From assembly GCF_025527015.1 (NCBI RefSeq), contig NZ_JAODIM010000039.1, forward strand, positions 62,001 to 126,000: a DNA stretch of 64,000 bases, given 5' to 3'. The notes under the pieces are model-generated. The model did not search any database and was not told the DNA's origin. It saw nothing but the letters and a program-made list of their open reading frames with translations. Shown one piece after another: positions 8,987 through 18,081 of this stretch. Position 1 is the first letter of the stretch, and each line of letters starts with the position of its first letter. Position numbers and translations under genes: made by a program. The stretch comes from Winslowiella arboricola. GTDB taxonomy: Bacteria > Pseudomonadota > Gammaproteobacteria > Enterobacterales > Enterobacteriaceae.

Positions 8987-9473
8987 TGCTGATACCCAGG
9001 CTGATGGTCGCGCGCAGCTGTTCACCATGGCGCTGCAACAACAGAGTGTTAATCACCACCGGCGGCTGGCGTGACGCCAGGTACGCCAGCGTTTGTTGAA
9101 AATGCGACCAGCTTAATAACAATGTCAGCTCACCGCCCTGCGCGTCCGGCTGCCATTTCTCCAGCGCCGCACCATCGGCCATCAGGGCAGCTAATGAGAA
9201 AGTGGCCGAATCAGCGGCTTGCAGCGATGCCAGCAGTTGCTGATTTTGTTGCTGTTGCATCAGCAACGTGGGCTGAGCGATCAGCTGCGCCAGCCGTGCC
9301 TGATAATGCTGATACTGTTGCTGATACTGTTTTGCCAGTAACTGCCGATGGCTGCGCAGCGGTTGCAGCCACCACCAGGCGCTAAATATCAGCAGCAACA
9401 AAGGTACGCCCAGCACGGTTAACCACTGCCAGTGGCGTGGTGCATATTGCCAGCGTATTAGCCACTCACTCAT
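8976..9473 (-). CDS. hofO: DNA utilisation protein HofO (PilO-like)
   Basis: 165 aa with one N-terminal membrane helix (WLTVLGVPLLLLIFSAWWW, near residues 18-36), a glutamine-rich coiled-coil stretch (KQYQQQYQHYQARLAQLIAQ) and a C-terminal ferredoxin-like region, the plan of PilO. It overlaps the end of hofN by 8 bp and the start of hofP. Identification rests on position in hofMNOPQ and architecture; the sequence itself is poorly conserved in this family. Confidence 0.87.
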   Translation of the reverse strand: MSEWLIRWQYAPRHWQWLTVLGVPLLLLIFSAWWWLQPLRSHRQLLAKQYQQQYQHYQARLAQLIAQPTLLMQQQQNQQLLASLQAADSATFSLAALMADGAALEKWQPDAQGGELTLLLSWSHFQQTLAYLASRQPPVVINTLLLQRHGEQLRATISLGISNAQ

Positions 9474-10011
9474 ACGCCAGCTCCTGTTGCAGGCTGGCCT
9501 GCAGGCTAAATTGCATCAAGCCGTTGCTCTGGCGTTCAATGCTGCCGTGATGTATCTGCTGAAACAGCGGCTGCCTGCCCAATTGCTGACGAAAAACCGC
9601 CACATCCTCAAGCTGATGGCTGATGCCGCTGATATAAAAACCTGAAGTCGCTTGTTGCAGGCTGGTCAGCCACAGGCTCTGCGGCATCAGCTGCGGCAGA
9701 GCCCCGGCGAACTGCAGCCACTGCTGGTTACGCAACTGCTGGCGTTGCTGCTTCTGCTGCCGTGCCAGCAGATCATGCCGCTGCTGCTGCGCTTGCGCCA
9801 GTTTTTGCGCCAGGCCGTCAGCCTGCGCCATTGCGACCTGAAGCTGGTTTAGCCGTTGCCGCCAGTGCTGGTTATCCGTCGCCAGCTGCTGACAGAACAT
9901 CAGCAATACAGTCCCCCCCGGCAGCACCAGCACCAGTAGCACCAGCCACCAGCCACGCCGCTGTTTGATTAACTGCTGCTGACGCCATGGCAGCAGATTG
10001 ACCCACACCAT
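9466..10011 (-). CDS. hofN: DNA utilisation protein HofN (PilN-like)
   Basis: 181 aa, starting MVWVNLLPWRQQQL, where VNLLPWR is the typical PilN N-terminal motif that binds the PilM partner in the cytoplasm. One membrane helix follows (GWWLVLLVLVLPGGTVLLMF), then a Gln/Leu-rich coiled coil and a periplasmic domain. ATG at 10011 overlaps the hofM stop by one base (TGATG); a GTG one codon upstream is an alternative. It is predicted to form the inner-membrane platform with HofO. Confidence 0.88.
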   Translation of the reverse strand: MVWVNLLPWRQQQLIKQRRGWWLVLLVLVLPGGTVLLMFCQQLATDNQHWRQRLNQLQVAMAQADGLAQKLAQAQQQRHDLLARQQKQQRQQLRNQQWLQFAGALPQLMPQSLWLTSLQQATSGFYISGISHQLEDVAVFRQQLGRQPLFQQIHHGSIERQSNGLMQFSLQASLQQELAYE

Positions 10012-10838
10012 CACCGATCCTCCGGGCGCAGCGCCAGACCGGTCGCCAGCGCAAAGCTGCCGCTATAGGGCGGCAACGGCGGCTGGATCATTTGCAGCGC
10101 CTGCAGCGGCAGCAGATCATGGGTTTCATCCGGCAAGAGATCAGCCACGACAGCGCTGTAATAGATCACGCCACTGTCGGGCAGATAGCGCAGCCGTAAC
10201 GCCTGAAAATCGCTGGCTTCATCATGGCTGCACCAGCCGCAAGGCTGCTGACTATTCTGCGGTGAAAACCACAGCCAGTGATCGGCGAGGCGGTGAACCA
10301 GCGTAGCGGCCGGATCCAGCTTTAGCCCCTGTGACAGCGAACGCAGCGCCGCGGCCGTCAGTTCAAAAACCTGCGGCAACAATCCTGCATGGCTCAAGCA
10401 CGTCAGCCACTGATCCACCATCTCACGCCGCGCGGCAGTGACGCACAGCTGACCAGCCGGGTGAGGTAACTCACGGTAATCCAGCACCAGCGCATCCAGT
10501 TCAATTGGGAAAAATCGTCTCGCCGCCGCCCGTACATAGCTGCTACGCTCCGGTTCGGTAACAAGCTGGCGCGGCAGATCGATATGCCGTTGTAGCACCA
10601 GTTGAGGCGGAAATCCGACCCGCAATGAGATTTGGCGTGGAAGTTGTTTGCGCCAGCATTGCAGGATCGCGGTCAATTCGGCGGAACGTTGCAGTGCGCC
10701 GTTTCTTAACGTATCTTGCGGCAGCGCATGCTGCCACCAGTGGCGCAGTTGCCAGCCGTTACGACGGCGCTGGATGCCTAAGGCACAGAGCTGTCCGTTC
10801 TGAATATCCAGTCCAATTTGCCATGTCTGAAAAGCCAT
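10011..10838 (-). CDS. hofM: DNA utilisation protein HofM (PilM-like)
   Basis: 275 aa cytoplasmic PilM-like protein with an actin/FtsA fold expected. The N-terminus TWQIGLDIQNGQLCALGIQRR fits the phosphate-1 type strand of this fold, and FFPIELDALVLDYREL is the family's mid-region signature. First gene of hofMNOPQ, divergent from mrcA, as in E. coli. The operon is needed in E. coli for using DNA as a carbon source. All five genes are intact here. Confidence 0.9.
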   Translation of the reverse strand: MAFQTWQIGLDIQNGQLCALGIQRRRNGWQLRHWWQHALPQDTLRNGALQRSAELTAILQCWRKQLPRQISLRVGFPPQLVLQRHIDLPRQLVTEPERSSYVRAAARRFFPIELDALVLDYRELPHPAGQLCVTAARREMVDQWLTCLSHAGLLPQVFELTAAALRSLSQGLKLDPAATLVHRLADHWLWFSPQNSQQPCGWCSHDEASDFQALRLRYLPDSGVIYYSAVVADLLPDETHDLLPLQALQMIQPPLPPYSGSFALATGLALRPEDR

Positions 10839-10874
10839 TTTCGCGCGATCTCCATATCGTTTTGAAAAAGGTCT

Positions 10875-10900
10875 GTAGGGGCGGCGTTATCGCCGCCCGT
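10875..10900. repeat. REP-like hairpin between divergent hofM and mrcA
   Basis: GTAG, then GGGCGGCG, loop TTAT, CGCCGCCC and GT. Unlike most copies in this window it sits in a divergent promoter region, only 37 bp upstream of the hofM start, so it may lie within the hofM leader. Confidence 0.88.
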
Positions 10901-11041
10901 GCCAATAGTTTGCAGCGGCCGTAATGACAACGTTCGCGCCGTCCGTCAGTACAAAGAAGGTATCAAAGCTACTGGCTAGCCTTTATACTACCGCGCGATT
11001 GTTTATAAACTACCCAATCGACATTACATGGGAAATATCAG

Positions 11042-13594
11042 GTGAAGTTCGTAAAGTATTTTTTGATTCTTGCAGTGTGTTGCATTTTGCTGGGAGCCGG
11101 CTCGGTCTACGGCTTGTATAAATATATTGAGCCGCAGCTGCCCGATGTAAACACCCTGAAAGACGTCCGACTGCAGACACCCATGCAGGTCTATAGCGCT
11201 GAGGGCGATCTTATTGCCCAGTACGGCGAAAAACGCCGTGTGCCGCTGACACTCCAGCAAATGCCGCCAGAAATGGTGAAAGCGTTTATTGCCACTGAAG
11301 ACAGCCGTTTCTACGAGCATCATGGCGTTGATCCGATTGGTATCTTCCGTGCCGCCAGTATTGCGCTGATCTCGGGCCACGCTTCGCAGGGTGCCAGCAC
11401 CATTACCCAGCAGCTGGCGCGTAACTTCTTCCTGAGTCCGGAACGCACACTGATGCGTAAGATTAAGGAAGCGTTCCTGGCGATTCGCATCGAGCAGCTG
11501 CTGAGCAAAGACGAAATTCTTGAGCTGTATCTGAATAAAATTTACCTCGGCTACCGCGCTTATGGCGTCGGTGCGGCGGCGCAGGTCTATTTCGGCAAGA
11601 ATGTCGATCAGCTGACGTTAAGCGAAATGGCGATGATCGCCGGTCTGCCAAAAGCGCCGTCGACTTTTAACCCGCTCTACTCGCACGATCGCGCGCTGTC
11701 ACGCCGCAACGTGGTGCTGGCGCGTATGCTGGATCAGAACTACATCAGCCAGTCGCGCTACAACGAAGCGCGTAACGAGCCGCTGGTGGCCAGCTATCAC
11801 GGCCCTGAAATCGCCTTTTCCGCGCCTTACCTGACGGAAATGGTGCGCCAGGAGATGATTAAACGTTACGGCGAAAATGCCTATACCGACGGTTTTAAGG
11901 TTTACACCACCGTGACGCGCAAGCTGCAAACCGCAGCACAGGAGTCGGTACGCAATAACGTGCTGGCTTACGATATGCGCCATGGCTACCGTGGCCCGTC
12001 TAACGTGCTGTGGAAAGTGGGTGAAACCGCCTGGGGCGAGAGTGAAATCGTGAAGTCTCTGAAAGCGTTGCCGGTCTATGGCCCGCTGTTCCCGGCGGTG
12101 GTGACCAGCGCGAATAGCGATGAAGCCACGGCGGTGATGCGTGACGGCAGTCATGTGGCGCTGGGTATGGCCGGTATGCGCTGGGCGCGTCCGTATAAAT
12201 CGGACACCCTGCAAGGCGCGACGCCACGCAGCGTGACCCAGGTAGTGCAGAGTGGCCAGCAGATTTGGGTCCGCAAAGTGGGCAATGACTGGTGGCTGGC
12301 GCAGGTTCCCGATGTTAACTCGGCGCTGGTTTCACTCGATCCCCAGGATGGCGCAGTACGTGCGCTGGTCGGCGGTTTCGACTTTAACCAAAGCAAGTTT
12401 AACCGCGCCACCCAGGCGCTGCGTCAGGTCGGTTCCAATATCAAACCGTTCCTGTACACCGCAGCCATGGACCGCGGTTTAACGCTGGCCTCGATTCTGA
12501 ATGATGTGCCAATCTCCCGCTGGGATGCCGGTGCCGGTTCCGACTGGCGGCCGAAAAACTCCCCGGCGCGCTACGATGGTCCGATTCGTCTGCGTCAGGG
12601 ACTGGGCGAATCGAAAAACGTGGTGATGGTGCGTGCGATGCGTGCGATGGGCGTCGATTACGCCGCAGAATATCTGCAACGTTTCGGCTTCCCGGCACAA
12701 AATATTGTGCATACCGAATCGCTGGCGCTGGGCTCAGCGTCCTTTACGCCAATGCAGCTGGTGCGTGGTTATGCGGTGATGGCTAATGGCGGTTTCCTGG
12801 TTGATCCGTACTTTATTCGCAAAATCGAAAATGAGCATGGTGACGCGCTGTTTGAAATGAAACCGAAGATCGCCTGTGCCGAATGTAATCTGCCGGTGAT
12901 TTATGGCGACACCCAGAAAGCTGTCGCCCTCAGTGAAGACAGTGTGGAAAACGTGGCGGTGTCGCAGGAAGGCCGTAATGTGGCGGTGCCGCAACCAGCA
13001 CTGGAGCAGGTGCCAGCCGGTCAGCAATCCTCTGGTGAGCAGCAATATGCTCCCCATGTGATCAATACGCCGCTGTCATTCCTGATTAAAAGCGCGCTGA
13101 ACTCCAATATCTTTGGTGAACCGGGCTGGATGGGGACTGGCTGGCGCGCCGGGCGTGATCTGAAGCGTAATGATATCGGTGGCAAAACCGGTACCACCAA
13201 CAGCTCGAAAGACGCCTGGTTCTCCGGTTATGGCCCGGGTGTGGTGACTTCGGTGTGGATTGGCTTTGATGACCATCGTCGCGATCTGGGACGCAGTACC
13301 GCATCGGGTGCGATTCAGGATCAGATTTCCGGCTATGAAGGCGGTGCGAAGAGCGCTCAGCCTGCCTGGGATGAGTTTATGCAGTCAGCACTTAATGGCG
13401 TGCCGCTGCAGCCGCTCACCGCCCCTGCTGGCGTGGTGACGGTGAATATCGATCGCAGCACAGGCAAGCTGGCCAATGGTGGCGGCAACAGTCGTCCCGA
13501 GTTCTTTATCGATGGCACCCAGCCAACCGAGTACTCAGTGCATGATGTTGGCACCACCATGATGGATAATGGCGAGAGCAAGGAGTTGTTCTAG
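11042..13594 (+). CDS. mrcA: Penicillin-binding protein 1A
   Basis: 850 aa, exactly the E. coli length, with a GTG start (MKFVKYFLILAVCCILLGAG is the membrane anchor). Class A bifunctional PBP that polymerises and cross-links peptidoglycan in the periplasm. Glycosyltransferase motifs: EDSRFYEHHG (catalytic Glu), GASTITQQLARN, RKIKEAFLAIRIE. Transpeptidase motifs: SNIKPFLY (SxxK Ser), SKNVVMVRAM (SxN-type) and KTGTTNSSKD. The gene is divergent from hofM and convergent with nudE, with a REP-like hairpin after the stop. Confidence 0.98.
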   Translation: MKFVKYFLILAVCCILLGAGSVYGLYKYIEPQLPDVNTLKDVRLQTPMQVYSAEGDLIAQYGEKRRVPLTLQQMPPEMVKAFIATEDSRFYEHHGVDPIGIFRAASIALISGHASQGASTITQQLARNFFLSPERTLMRKIKEAFLAIRIEQLLSKDEILELYLNKIYLGYRAYGVGAAAQVYFGKNVDQLTLSEMAMIAGLPKAPSTFNPLYSHDRALSRRNVVLARMLDQNYISQSRYNEARNEPLVASYHGPEIAFSAPYLTEMVRQEMIKRYGENAYTDGFKVYTTVTRKLQTAAQESVRNNVLAYDMRHGYRGPSNVLWKVGETAWGESEIVKSLKALPVYGPLFPAVVTSANSDEATAVMRDGSHVALGMAGMRWARPYKSDTLQGATPRSVTQVVQSGQQIWVRKVGNDWWLAQVPDVNSALVSLDPQDGAVRALVGGFDFNQSKFNRATQALRQVGSNIKPFLYTAAMDRGLTLASILNDVPISRWDAGAGSDWRPKNSPARYDGPIRLRQGLGESKNVVMVRAMRAMGVDYAAEYLQRFGFPAQNIVHTESLALGSASFTPMQLVRGYAVMANGGFLVDPYFIRKIENEHGDALFEMKPKIACAECNLPVIYGDTQKAVALSEDSVENVAVSQEGRNVAVPQPALEQVPAGQQSSGEQQYAPHVINTPLSFLIKSALNSNIFGEPGWMGTGWRAGRDLKRNDIGGKTGTTNSSKDAWFSGYGPGVVTSVWIGFDDHRRDLGRSTASGAIQDQISGYEGGAKSAQPAWDEFMQSALNGVPLQPLTAPAGVVTVNIDRSTGKLANGGGNSRPEFFIDGTQPTEYSVHDVGTTMMDNGESKELF

Positions 13595-13603
13595 CGAGGT
13601 TCA

Positions 13604-13627
13604 ATGGGCGGCGTTATCGCCGCCCAT
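13604..13627. repeat. REP-like hairpin between mrcA and nudE
   Basis: ATGGGCGGCG, loop TTAT, CGCCGCCCAT: perfect inverted repeat 10 bp after the mrcA stop and 27 bp from the nudE stop. It probably terminates or protects both convergent transcripts. Confidence 0.88.
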
Positions 13628-13653
13628 GCCGATGTTTTGCACCCTGTCAGCAC

Positions 13654-14220
13654 TCAATAATTCAATCGCCCCTGCTTCACCAACCACTCCCGCACTAAAA
13701 ACAGCGCACTGACATTGCGCGCCTCACGGAAATCAGGCTCTTCCAGTAGCGTCAGCAGGTTTTCCAGTGGCCAGCGCACGACCGGCATCGGCTCAGGTTC
13801 ATCCCCTTCCAGCTTTTCCGGATAGAGTCCTTCCGCCACCACGATATTCATTTTGCTGGAGAAGTAGGAAGGTGCCATGGTCAGTTTGCTGAGCGTTTCC
13901 AGCGCTGCGGCGCCAAAACCGGCCTCTTCTTTTAACTCACGATTGGCCGCTTCAAACACCGTTTCACCCGGGTCGATTAATCCCTTTGGAAAGCCCAGCT
14001 CGTAGCACTCAAGGCCAACGGCATACTCCTGAATCAGAATCAGGTGGTCGTCGATAATCGGTACAATCATCACCGCTTCGCGGCCAGAGGGGCGCATACG
14101 TTCATAGACCCGACGCGCGCCATTGCTGAAGCTGAGATCGACAGCTTCAACGGTAAATAACCGTGATTGCGCGACTGTTTCTACATTGAGTATTTCAGGT
14201 TTTTGTAATTGTCTGGTCAT
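13654..14220 (-). CDS. nudE: ADP compounds hydrolase NudE
   Basis: 188 aa Nudix hydrolase that cleaves ADP-ribose, Ap3A and NADH in E. coli. The Nudix box GX5EX7REUXEEXGU is complete: GLIDPGETVFEAANRELKEE followed by AGFG, near residue 100. Start chosen at MTRQLQKPEILNVETV, matching E. coli MSKSLQKPTILNVETV; 17 further codons open upstream are not conserved. It lies between mrcA and the divergent igaA as in E. coli. Confidence 0.95.
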   Translation of the reverse strand: MTRQLQKPEILNVETVAQSRLFTVEAVDLSFSNGARRVYERMRPSGREAVMIVPIIDDHLILIQEYAVGLECYELGFPKGLIDPGETVFEAANRELKEEAGFGAAALETLSKLTMAPSYFSSKMNIVVAEGLYPEKLEGDEPEPMPVVRWPLENLLTLLEEPDFREARNVSALFLVREWLVKQGRLNY

Positions 14221-14783
14221 AGTGGCCCCAGGAAAAAGCCGAATAAGGTGCAGCTCTGTTTCTTCCAACAAAGCGCAACGCGTGACTGGCTGTCATTGTG
14301 CGATAGCCGCCTGTGGAATCCAATCATTGCATGCTGTAATTTACTTTCTTATAACAAATCGTTGTTTATGTTAAGGAAAAAATTGTGCAAAAGCGGGTTA
14401 TCATGGCTAAAAATAGGATAATACCGATATTTTAATGCAAATAACCCCGGTAACATTTGCGCAAGGCTTTTTATGTGATAGATATAAACTTTTGATTTCG
14501 TGCGCTATTTTTTATGCATGGCGGGTTGCCAGTTCTGCCCTGTCCCGCCAAAATTAGCATTTAGCATAACGATTCATAGCCAAAGTAATTGAAGTTGCAG
14601 CAAGCGAGTGCCTCCCGATGAACGGGAGCCGATAACGGCTCCCCTGCGGGGCATCTACGTAGGGGCGGCGTTTTCGCCGCCCGTCCGCCGCTAACACAGC
14701 TGCTACTTCAAATACGGAAAAGATAAAGCAACGTGGAGTTCGTGAGACCGTAATGGGAAGACTTTGGCTGGGATAAGCGAAGC
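14221..14783. other. Divergent intergenic region nudE-igaA
   Basis: 563 bp with no credible gene. From left to right: AT-rich sequence upstream of nudE; an imperfect inverted repeat GGCGGG...CCCGCC (about 14520-14549); a hairpin GGGAGCC-GATAAC-GGCTCCC at 14624-14643; a GTAG REP-like element at 14659-14684; then the igaA leader. No known sRNA was recognised. Confidence 0.65.
14624..14684. repeat. Two hairpins including a GTAG REP-like element upstream of igaA
   Basis: The first hairpin (14624-14643, GGGAGCC/GGCTCCC) resembles a diverged REP unit; the second (14659-14684) is GTAG + GGGCGGCG, loop TTTT, CGCCGCCC. The pair lies about 100 bp before the igaA start, in a divergent promoter region. 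Confidence 0.8.
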
Positions 14784-16925
14784 ATGAGCACAATAATTAT
14801 CATATTGGCTGTAATGCTGGCCTGCTCGATCGTAGCAGGTTGTTTCTTTTGGTACGCTATGCGGCATCGTCCGCCGATGGCGAAACCACTGCCGTTTATC
14901 AGTCCTCCACACCGCAAGCTGACGGACGAAGAACGCGTGGCCGTTGAGCGTTATGTCGAATCACTGGCCAAACGCAGCAGCAGCAACGTGTTACCCGGCG
15001 GAACCAGCACCGCGCCGATCAAGCTGATACTCACCTCGCAAAGCAGTAATGTCTATCCGGTCACCCGGGCGATCACCCGCTATGGTCTCTCTACCGATGA
15101 ACCGCATAAATGGCGCTATTACCTTGATGCAGTTGAAGTGCATCTGCCGCCATTATGGGAACAGTATATTGCAGACGAAAACTACGTTGAGCTGATTAAA
15201 ACCCAGTCTATTCCGCTGGTGATTTCGCTGAATGGCCATTCGCTGACCAGCTACGCTTATGAACAACCGACGCTGCCGCCGATGGTGCGTCCGCTGGCGC
15301 CAAATGCCTCGATTCGCAAAGAGGAAGGCGAAAATATTGAACTGCTTAGCGTGCGTAAAGAGACGCTTGAAGAGTATTCGCTGTCACGCCCCGACGGGAT
15401 GCGTGAAGCGCTGGTGATCAGCTGTGCTCTGCTGCTGTTCTTCTTCAGCCTGATCTCCCCTCCCCTGCTGATGCCATGGCTGATTAGCGCCGGCATTGCA
15501 ATGATTGCCGTCAGTTGCTGGTTCCTGTATCGCCGGCCAACAGAAAAAGATTTGCGTGAAATTCACTGTCTGCGTGGCGCACCGAAGCGCTGGGGACTGT
15601 TTGGCGAATCGAATCAGGGACAAATCAGCAATATCTCGTTAGGCATTATCGATCTGATCTACCCGTCGCACTGGCAGCCGTATGTCGCCCACGATTTAGG
15701 GCAGACCACCGATGTTGATATCTATCTTAATCGCCAGGTGGTACGACAGGGACGCTTTCTGTCATTGCAGGATGAAGTGCGTAACTTCCCGGTGCAGTTC
15801 TGGCGTAAAAATCTGGTGCTGGCCTGCGGTTCGCTGCTGGTGCTGATCTTGCTGGTTAGCTGGATCCCGCTTAGCATGCCGCTGAAACTGAGCATGGCAT
15901 GGATTAAAGGCACCGAAAGCATCAAGGTGACGGCGGTTAATGAACTGGAAAAAATCCCGCTGCGGGTAGGTGACAGCCTTGAAGTAAGCGGTAACGGCAT
16001 GTGTTCGGTGCCGGCGAACTATCAAAGTAATCGCGCCTACGCCTTTATGCCGTTCGACTGTTCGGCGATTTACTGGAACAACGCCGCCCCCCTGCCTGAG
16101 CCGCAGTCCGATATCATCGATAAAGCCACCGCTTTGCAAACCAGCACCAATCAGCAGCTGCATCCGCAAACCGCTACCGATCCTAAGCTGAACCCGCAAC
16201 TGGCCACCGCAATTCAAAAATCGGGCATGATCCTGCTGGATGATTTTTCCGATCTGGTGCTGAAAACCCAGGATCTCTGTAGCCAGGAACAGGATTGCGT
16301 GCGCCTGAAGAATGCGCTGGTTAATCTCGGCAATGCCAAAGACTGGGAAACGCTGGTGGAACGCGCCAACTCCGGCGCGCTGAACGGCATGAATGTGCTG
16401 TTACGACCGGTCAGTGCTGAGGCGCTGGAAAACCTGGTGAATACCGCTACCTCATCCTTCTTTTATCGTGAAACGCGCCGCGCTGCAGAAGCGTTAAACA
16501 GCCCACCGCCGGGCGGTTTTTTGATTATCAGTGATGAAGGTCGTCAGCTGGTCAGTCAGCCGCAACCGGTCGTCTCGCTGTTTGATTATAATGCGCCGGA
16601 ACAGTGGGGCGAGTTACAGCGCCTTGCTTCCATGCTGCTGCATACCCGTTTTAAGGCTACCGGCATTATTACTAATATCACCACTGATGCGAATGGCACC
16701 CAGCATGTGGCGCTGCACAGCGAGCCAGACGCCATCAGCCTGTGGCGTTATCTGGCAACCAGCCTGCTGTTGCTGATTGTCAGTTTGAGCCTGGTGGTCA
16801 ATGCACTGCTGGCGTTAAAACGTAGTCATCGCAACCGTACGCGGATTATTGAAATTCAGCGTTACTACGATCACTGCTTTAATCACTCCCTGACCGCCAT
16901 TCAGACCGTGCGTCCCCTGTTCTGA
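14784..16925 (+). CDS. igaA: Rcs phosphorelay inhibitor IgaA
   Basis: 713 aa polytopic inner-membrane protein of the IgaA/YrfF family (711 aa in Salmonella). It restrains the RcsCDB phosphorelay that controls capsule, motility and envelope-stress genes. Visible membrane segments: residues 2-24 (TIIIILAVMLACSIVAGCFF), two near 210-250, one near 345-365 (VLACGSLLVLILLVSWIPL) and one near 655-675; a large periplasmic domain lies between the last two. It leads the run igaA-yrfG-hslR-hslO. The ribosome-binding site is weak (GGGATAAG). Confidence 0.94.
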   Translation: MSTIIIILAVMLACSIVAGCFFWYAMRHRPPMAKPLPFISPPHRKLTDEERVAVERYVESLAKRSSSNVLPGGTSTAPIKLILTSQSSNVYPVTRAITRYGLSTDEPHKWRYYLDAVEVHLPPLWEQYIADENYVELIKTQSIPLVISLNGHSLTSYAYEQPTLPPMVRPLAPNASIRKEEGENIELLSVRKETLEEYSLSRPDGMREALVISCALLLFFFSLISPPLLMPWLISAGIAMIAVSCWFLYRRPTEKDLREIHCLRGAPKRWGLFGESNQGQISNISLGIIDLIYPSHWQPYVAHDLGQTTDVDIYLNRQVVRQGRFLSLQDEVRNFPVQFWRKNLVLACGSLLVLILLVSWIPLSMPLKLSMAWIKGTESIKVTAVNELEKIPLRVGDSLEVSGNGMCSVPANYQSNRAYAFMPFDCSAIYWNNAAPLPEPQSDIIDKATALQTSTNQQLHPQTATDPKLNPQLATAIQKSGMILLDDFSDLVLKTQDLCSQEQDCVRLKNALVNLGNAKDWETLVERANSGALNGMNVLLRPVSAEALENLVNTATSSFFYRETRRAAEALNSPPPGGFLIISDEGRQLVSQPQPVVSLFDYNAPEQWGELQRLASMLLHTRFKATGIITNITTDANGTQHVALHSEPDAISLWRYLATSLLLLIVSLSLVVNALLALKRSHRNRTRIIEIQRYYDHCFNHSLTAIQTVRPLF

Positions 16926-16982
16926 CCGCTGGATAACTGTGCTACCCTGTCGCCCGGATTTTTACCTCGCGCGGAGCCACAG

Positions 16983-17654
16983 ATGTCTGATGCACTCAAC
17001 TGGTCTGAAATTGATACCGTCCTGCTGGATATGGATGGCACCCTGCTCGATCTCGCTTTTGACAGCCATTTCTGGTTACAGCACGTGCCGCTAACGCTCA
17101 GCGTTAAGCGTGGCATTAGCATTGACGCCGCCAGCCAGATGATTAGCGAAAAGTACCAGGCGGTGCAGCATACGCTAAACTGGTATTGTCTCGACTACTG
17201 GAGCCGGGAGCTGGATCTGGATATCCGCGCGATGACGTGGGAGCTGCGCGAACGCGCTGCAATGCGTGAGGATACCCTGCCATTTTTGCAGGCGCTGCGC
17301 AGCAGTGGTAAACGCACTATCCTGCTAACTAATGCACATCCCTGGAATCTGGAAGTGAAACTGGCGCAAACCGGACTGGATCAGCACCTTGATTTACATC
17401 TTTCCACCCACATATTTGGATATCCGAAAGAGGATCAACGGTTGTGGCAGGCCGTGCAGCAGCACACCGGTTTTGCGAATGCGCGCACGCTGTTTATTGA
17501 CGATAACGAAGCGATTCTTGATGCGGCGAAACGCTGGGGCATAGGCTACTGCCTGGGCGTCAGCAATCCTGATTCCACACGGCCGGATATCAGCTTCGCC
17601 CGCCATCCGACGGTCAGTGACTATCGCAGCCTGGTATCCGCTATCGCCTTATAA
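16983..17654 (+). CDS. yrfG: GMP/IMP nucleotidase YrfG (HAD family)
   Basis: 223 aa HAD hydrolase, 5'-nucleotidase acting on GMP and IMP in E. coli. Motif I DTVLLDMDGTLLDLAFD near residue 10, motif II ILLTNAHPW, motif IV TLFIDDNEAILDAAKRWG. Good ribosome-binding site (GGAG, 7 nt before ATG). Located 57 bp after igaA and 16 bp before hslR, as in E. coli. Confidence 0.94.
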   Translation: MSDALNWSEIDTVLLDMDGTLLDLAFDSHFWLQHVPLTLSVKRGISIDAASQMISEKYQAVQHTLNWYCLDYWSRELDLDIRAMTWELRERAAMREDTLPFLQALRSSGKRTILLTNAHPWNLEVKLAQTGLDQHLDLHLSTHIFGYPKEDQRLWQAVQQHTGFANARTLFIDDNEAILDAAKRWGIGYCLGVSNPDSTRPDISFARHPTVSDYRSLVSAIAL

Positions 17655-17670
17655 TGGCGGGAGATAAGCA

Positions 17671-18072
17671 ATGAAAGAGAAAAACGCGGAAGGCGTACGA
17701 CTCGATAAGTGGCTGTGGGCGGCGCGCTTCTATAAAACCCGCGCGGTGGCGCGTGAGATGGTTGAAGGCGGCAAAGTTCACTACAACGGCCAGCGCAGTA
17801 AGCCGGGCAAGCTGGTGGAGCTGAATGCCGAACTGACGTTACGCCAGGGCAACGACCAGCGCACAGTGGTGGTGCTGGCGATTACCGATCAGCGCCGTCC
17901 GGCGACCGAGGCGCAGCAGCTGTACAGCGAAAGCGCAGAAAGTATTGAGAAACGAGAAAAAGTGGCGCTGGCGCGCAAAATGAATGCGCTGACCATGCCC
18001 CATCCTGACCGTCGCCCTGATAAGAAAGAGCGCCGCGACCTGATGAAATTTAAACATTCTGGCGACGAATAA
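17671..18072 (+). CDS. hslR: Heat shock protein 15 (ribosome-associated, S4 domain)
   Basis: 133 aa, same length as E. coli Hsp15. The N-terminal S4 RNA-binding domain (VRLDKWLWAARFYKTRAVA to KVHYNGQRSKPGKLV) is followed by a basic C-terminal tail (PHPDRRPDKKERRDLMKFKH). It binds stalled 50S subunits carrying peptidyl-tRNA after heat shock and helps recycle them. Only 9 bp separate it from hslO, so the two are co-transcribed. Confidence 0.96.
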   Translation: MKEKNAEGVRLDKWLWAARFYKTRAVAREMVEGGKVHYNGQRSKPGKLVELNAELTLRQGNDQRTVVVLAITDQRRPATEAQQLYSESAESIEKREKVALARKMNALTMPHPDRRPDKKERRDLMKFKHSGDE

Positions 18073-18081
18073 GAGAAGACT

